A stretch of DNA of 64,000 nt from Ferrimonas pelagia (lineage in GTDB: Bacteria > Pseudomonadota > Gammaproteobacteria > Enterobacterales > Shewanellaceae), in contig NZ_BAABJZ010000107.1 of the NCBI RefSeq assembly GCF_039543565.1, positions 1 through 64,000 on the forward strand. Reading direction: 5' to 3'. Positions 62,309 through 64,000 of the stretch are shown piece after piece; the first letter of the stretch is position 1, and every line of letters starts with the position of its first letter. A program made the position numbers and the translations under genes. The notes beneath the pieces are model-generated. The model worked only from the letters and a program-made list of their open reading frames with translations. It had not been told where the DNA came from and made no database searches.

Positions 62309-62965
62309 TCAGTGTTTATTGGACGGCGGCAGTTTGTTTTGCGCCGAGCGTGAGACCAGATCTGGGCTAGTCGGCGCCGCGCTCTGGTGCACACTGAGCT
62401 CTTTCTCAAACAAGCGGTTCATGACGCGATCGAGCAAGAACATTCTATCGGCGGAGAACAGTGAGGTCGCCAGGTAGACCGTGGTGGGACGGATCGATTG
62501 ATGCTGACTGAGAGCGGTCCACGCCTGTTGCAGCCAGAGTGTTCGCGGCGTCGTGGGCGGGGTAGGGACGGCATCCACCAACACTGCCGCAGTGACCGCT
62601 TCGCATAGTTTGTCTTCAAAGTGTTGTAGCTTGTCCTCTGCTGCGCCCTGACGATGACGCAAGATCTGCTCTGCCCGCTGCAGAGCGTCGGCAGCGGCAG
62701 CGCTGCAGGCGCGGCGGATGGCGCTGCGCGAACGCTTACCTTCATCGTCTTGTGCCAGATCACCCGCTTTGAGGATCTGAGCGCGCAGGGCCGAGAGCTC
62801 TGCGCCTTCGGGCAGGCGCAGCTCACTCATCAGTTTTTCGGTGGCTTCCAGCCAGTCGATGGCCTTGACGGTAAAGCCATAGTCACCGGCTTTATAGCGA
62901 TCGATCAGGGGCGCCAGTGTCTTCAGGTACTCAGTGATCTTTTCCAACTGGATGCATAAAATCAT
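62309..62965 (-). CDS. Helical protein of unknown function (right-end group)
   Basis: A 218-residue, helix-rich soluble protein: LEKITEYLKTLAPLIDRYKA, then an Arg/Ala-rich stretch (RSRSAIRRACSAAAADALQR) and HRQGAAEDKLQHFEDKL. A Pro-rich linker (PTPPTTPRTL) separates a C-terminal part with SADRMFLLDRVMNRLFEKEL. No catalytic motif is visible. It starts three bases after the stop of the 284-residue gene, so the two are certainly co-transcribed and probably made in step. Confidence 0.75.
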   Translation of the reverse strand: MILCIQLEKITEYLKTLAPLIDRYKAGDYGFTVKAIDWLEATEKLMSELRLPEGAELSALRAQILKAGDLAQDDEGKRSRSAIRRACSAAAADALQRAEQILRHRQGAAEDKLQHFEDKLCEAVTAAVLVDAVPTPPTTPRTLWLQQAWTALSQHQSIRPTTVYLATSLFSADRMFLLDRVMNRLFEKELSVHQSAAPTSPDLVSRSAQNKLPPSNKH

Positions 62966-62968
62966 GGT

Positions 62969-63823
62969 TTACTCAGGCAGTAGTTTCCATTTGACGTCGC
63001 CGTCGTCGTTTTCCTCAGTCGACCATTCCAAGCCTTCTTCGGTGAGCACCATGCGCAGGCGGGTCATTGAGTTGGGGCTGCCGGCGTTTTTGATCGCTTC
63101 GGTATCGACTCGGACATCCAACCCAGCAGGAGTCGTGGCGGTGAGCAGACAGTTTTGCTCGGTACGGCTTCGAATATCTTGGATCAGTTTGGTGATGGCG
63201 TCGCTGACCATGGTGTTCTCTATCAACGCGGAGTGACCACTGCCGTTGCTTTTGCTGTCGTGGTTTTTGTCCACCAGCGTGACCAAAAGTTCTTTGAGCA
63301 GACTGCGCAGCAGTTCTTCGGTGGAGTGGCCGACCTCGTCTTGGATCATCACATCTGAGGCCGCTTCGGCCGCAGCGGTGCGCTTCATCAGGTTGATCAG
63401 CAACTGCAGGCGTGAGGCTTGTAACTTTTCAAAGTCGTCGAGCCAGGTTGGGGTGATCAGTTCAATGAGTTTTAGCGCCAGACCGGCGATGTCAGGTTCG
63501 AGTTCGTGATGGCCCTGTGCGAGCAACTGCTTCATCGCCTGCACCGACTCGGTTAGGTGTTGGCGGGACTGGGCGGCGATATCAGATGGCGCATGCCATT
63601 TGGCGTTCACCGCAGGGACGACCCTATCGACCAGGATGGGCAGATCGATGGCGATCCGGTCGATCCGCAGACGAGGTACCGTTAAGCCATTGAGGTGTTC
63701 ATGATTGCGATAGAAGCGGGCGATCCGCATTACTTCTGAGTCCGCAACCCGGCGCGCGTGGGCGACACCGGAGACCAGCGCACCTAACACATCGTTCAGT
63801 TGGGGAGTGGGTTCATCGGCCAT
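62969..63823 (-). CDS. Helical protein of unknown function (right-end group)
   Basis: A 284-residue soluble protein. It opens PTPQLNDVLGALVSGVAHAR and RVADSEVMRIARFYRNHEHL, then LTVPRLRIDRIAIDLPILV, which looks like a helix followed by a strand that could insert into a partner. Long helices follow (EELLRSLLKELLVTLVDK), and it ends TEENDDGDVKWKLLPE. I recall loosely similar openings in uncharacterised bacterial proteins found in multi-gene clusters, but cannot name one. AAGGA precedes the ATG at about ten bases. Confidence 0.75.
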   Translation of the reverse strand: MADEPTPQLNDVLGALVSGVAHARRVADSEVMRIARFYRNHEHLNGLTVPRLRIDRIAIDLPILVDRVVPAVNAKWHAPSDIAAQSRQHLTESVQAMKQLLAQGHHELEPDIAGLALKLIELITPTWLDDFEKLQASRLQLLINLMKRTAAAEAASDVMIQDEVGHSTEELLRSLLKELLVTLVDKNHDSKSNGSGHSALIENTMVSDAITKLIQDIRSRTEQNCLLTATTPAGLDVRVDTEAIKNAGSPNSMTRLRMVLTEEGLEWSTEENDDGDVKWKLLPE

Positions 63824-63844
63824 CGTTCAAGTCCTTGTGTTAAA

Positions 63845-63887
63845 CAGAGCCATTGAAGCGGAGGCTCCAATGGCTCTGTATTTTTTC
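63845..63887. repeat. Hairpin between right-end genes
   Basis: ACAGAGCCATTG pairs perfectly with CAATGGCTCTGT around a 12-base loop. On the plus strand it ends in ATTTTTT, on the minus strand in TTTAACA. It lies between the partial upstream gene and the 284-residue gene, both read leftward. It may partially terminate transcription or set their ratio; alternatively it is a plain terminator of the upstream gene. Confidence 0.6.
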
Positions 63888-63891
63888 GTCA

Positions 63892-64000
63892 TCAGGCTTT
63901 GGCTTCGAAGCTGTCGCCTTGGCTTGGTGCTGCTGTTAGCTTATAGGTATTTGGCGCAATGGGCGGCGTCGCGGTTGGATCGGCTGGGACGAGTGTCATG
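63892..64000 (-). CDS. C-terminal end of an unrecognised protein (partial)
   Basis: Only the last 36 or so codons are visible before the window ends. They read MTLVPADPTATPPIAPNTYK and end with GDSFEAKA and the stop at 63892-63894. The stretch is Pro/Thr/Ala-rich, as in a linker or tail. An ATG falls at the window edge, so whether this is the true start or the protein continues cannot be decided. It is upstream of the two unknown genes and read in the same direction. Confidence 0.45.
   Translation of the reverse strand, partial: MTLVPADPTATPPIAPNTYKLTAAPSQGDSFEAKA

Noticed and set aside
1..64000. tRNA, rRNA, CRISPR array or prophage
   Set aside because: No cloverleaf with CCA-type end, no rRNA sequence, no regular repeat-spacer pattern and no phage structural genes were seen in this reading.

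Overview
This is chromosomal DNA of a Gram-negative gammaproteobacterium. The gene set points to the Alteromonadales/Vibrionales/Aeromonadales side: a Braun-type lipoprotein, an ilvY-ilvC divergent pair with the long (493-residue) ketol-acid reductoisomerase, HrpA, a hemolysin III homologue, NAD-malic enzyme and class I fumarase. Ferrimonas or Shewanella relatives seem likeliest, but this is judged from gene content and recalled family resemblance, not from a search. Genes are compact, G+C-rich and often closed by clear intrinsic terminators. I see no tRNA, rRNA, CRISPR array, intact insertion sequence or prophage.

Layout. 1-1030: degenerate DNA with a hairpin and a frame-broken protein remnant on the minus strand. 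1031-3661: secreted GH3 glycosidase with a PA14 insert. 3873-11320 (minus): nine-gene Mrp-type multisubunit cation/proton antiporter operon with three NuoL/M/N-like subunits. 11771-14574: NAD-malic enzyme, a GlsB/YeaQ-type membrane protein and a secreted unknown. 14832-21920: an Atg22/UMF1-type MFS permease, then a complete RND tripartite efflux operon. 21989-28260: a small conserved protein, a lipoprotein/VOC-protein pair, class I fumarase and an S9 peptidase. 28502-30335: a BCCT transporter preceded by an unusually structured leader. 30403-32904: a WYL regulator divergent from an FtsZ paralogue whose frame is broken, plus a small membrane ORF. 33339-36794: an LpxR-like lipid A deacylase, a DUF4240 protein, a lipoprotein, a YgjP-like metallopeptidase and a zinc-ribbon membrane protein. 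36835-42582: iron-containing alcohol dehydrogenase, GTP cyclohydrolase I, an AhpD-like protein, a truncated CAP lipoprotein and an endonuclease III-like glycosylase. 42600-45228: ilvY-ilvC. 45626-50796: a frame-broken membrane protein, a GFA enzyme, a DUF2804/fatty-acid-hydroxylase/lipoprotein group, an unknown 300-residue protein and a CAP-domain protein. 50990-61875: hrpA, a FAD oxidoreductase, Hsp20, an L,D-transpeptidase facing lpp, hemolysin III, a PrpA-like phosphatase and alkaline phosphatase. 61940-64000 (minus): unrecognised genes running off the right edge.

Genes that probably act together are the Mrp complex, the RND pump, IlvY controlling ilvC, and the L,D-transpeptidase acting on the adjacent Braun lipoprotein. 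The cell envelope is a recurring theme.

Most worth a second look: the FtsZ paralogue with its divergent WYL regulator, the multi-helix leader before the BCCT gene, the unrecognised gene group at the right edge, and the periplasmic double-VOC protein coupled to a Pro/Tyr-rich lipoprotein. Two genes (FtsZ-like, and the membrane protein at 45.6-46.1 kb) each look one base short, so either sequence error or real decay must be excluded.
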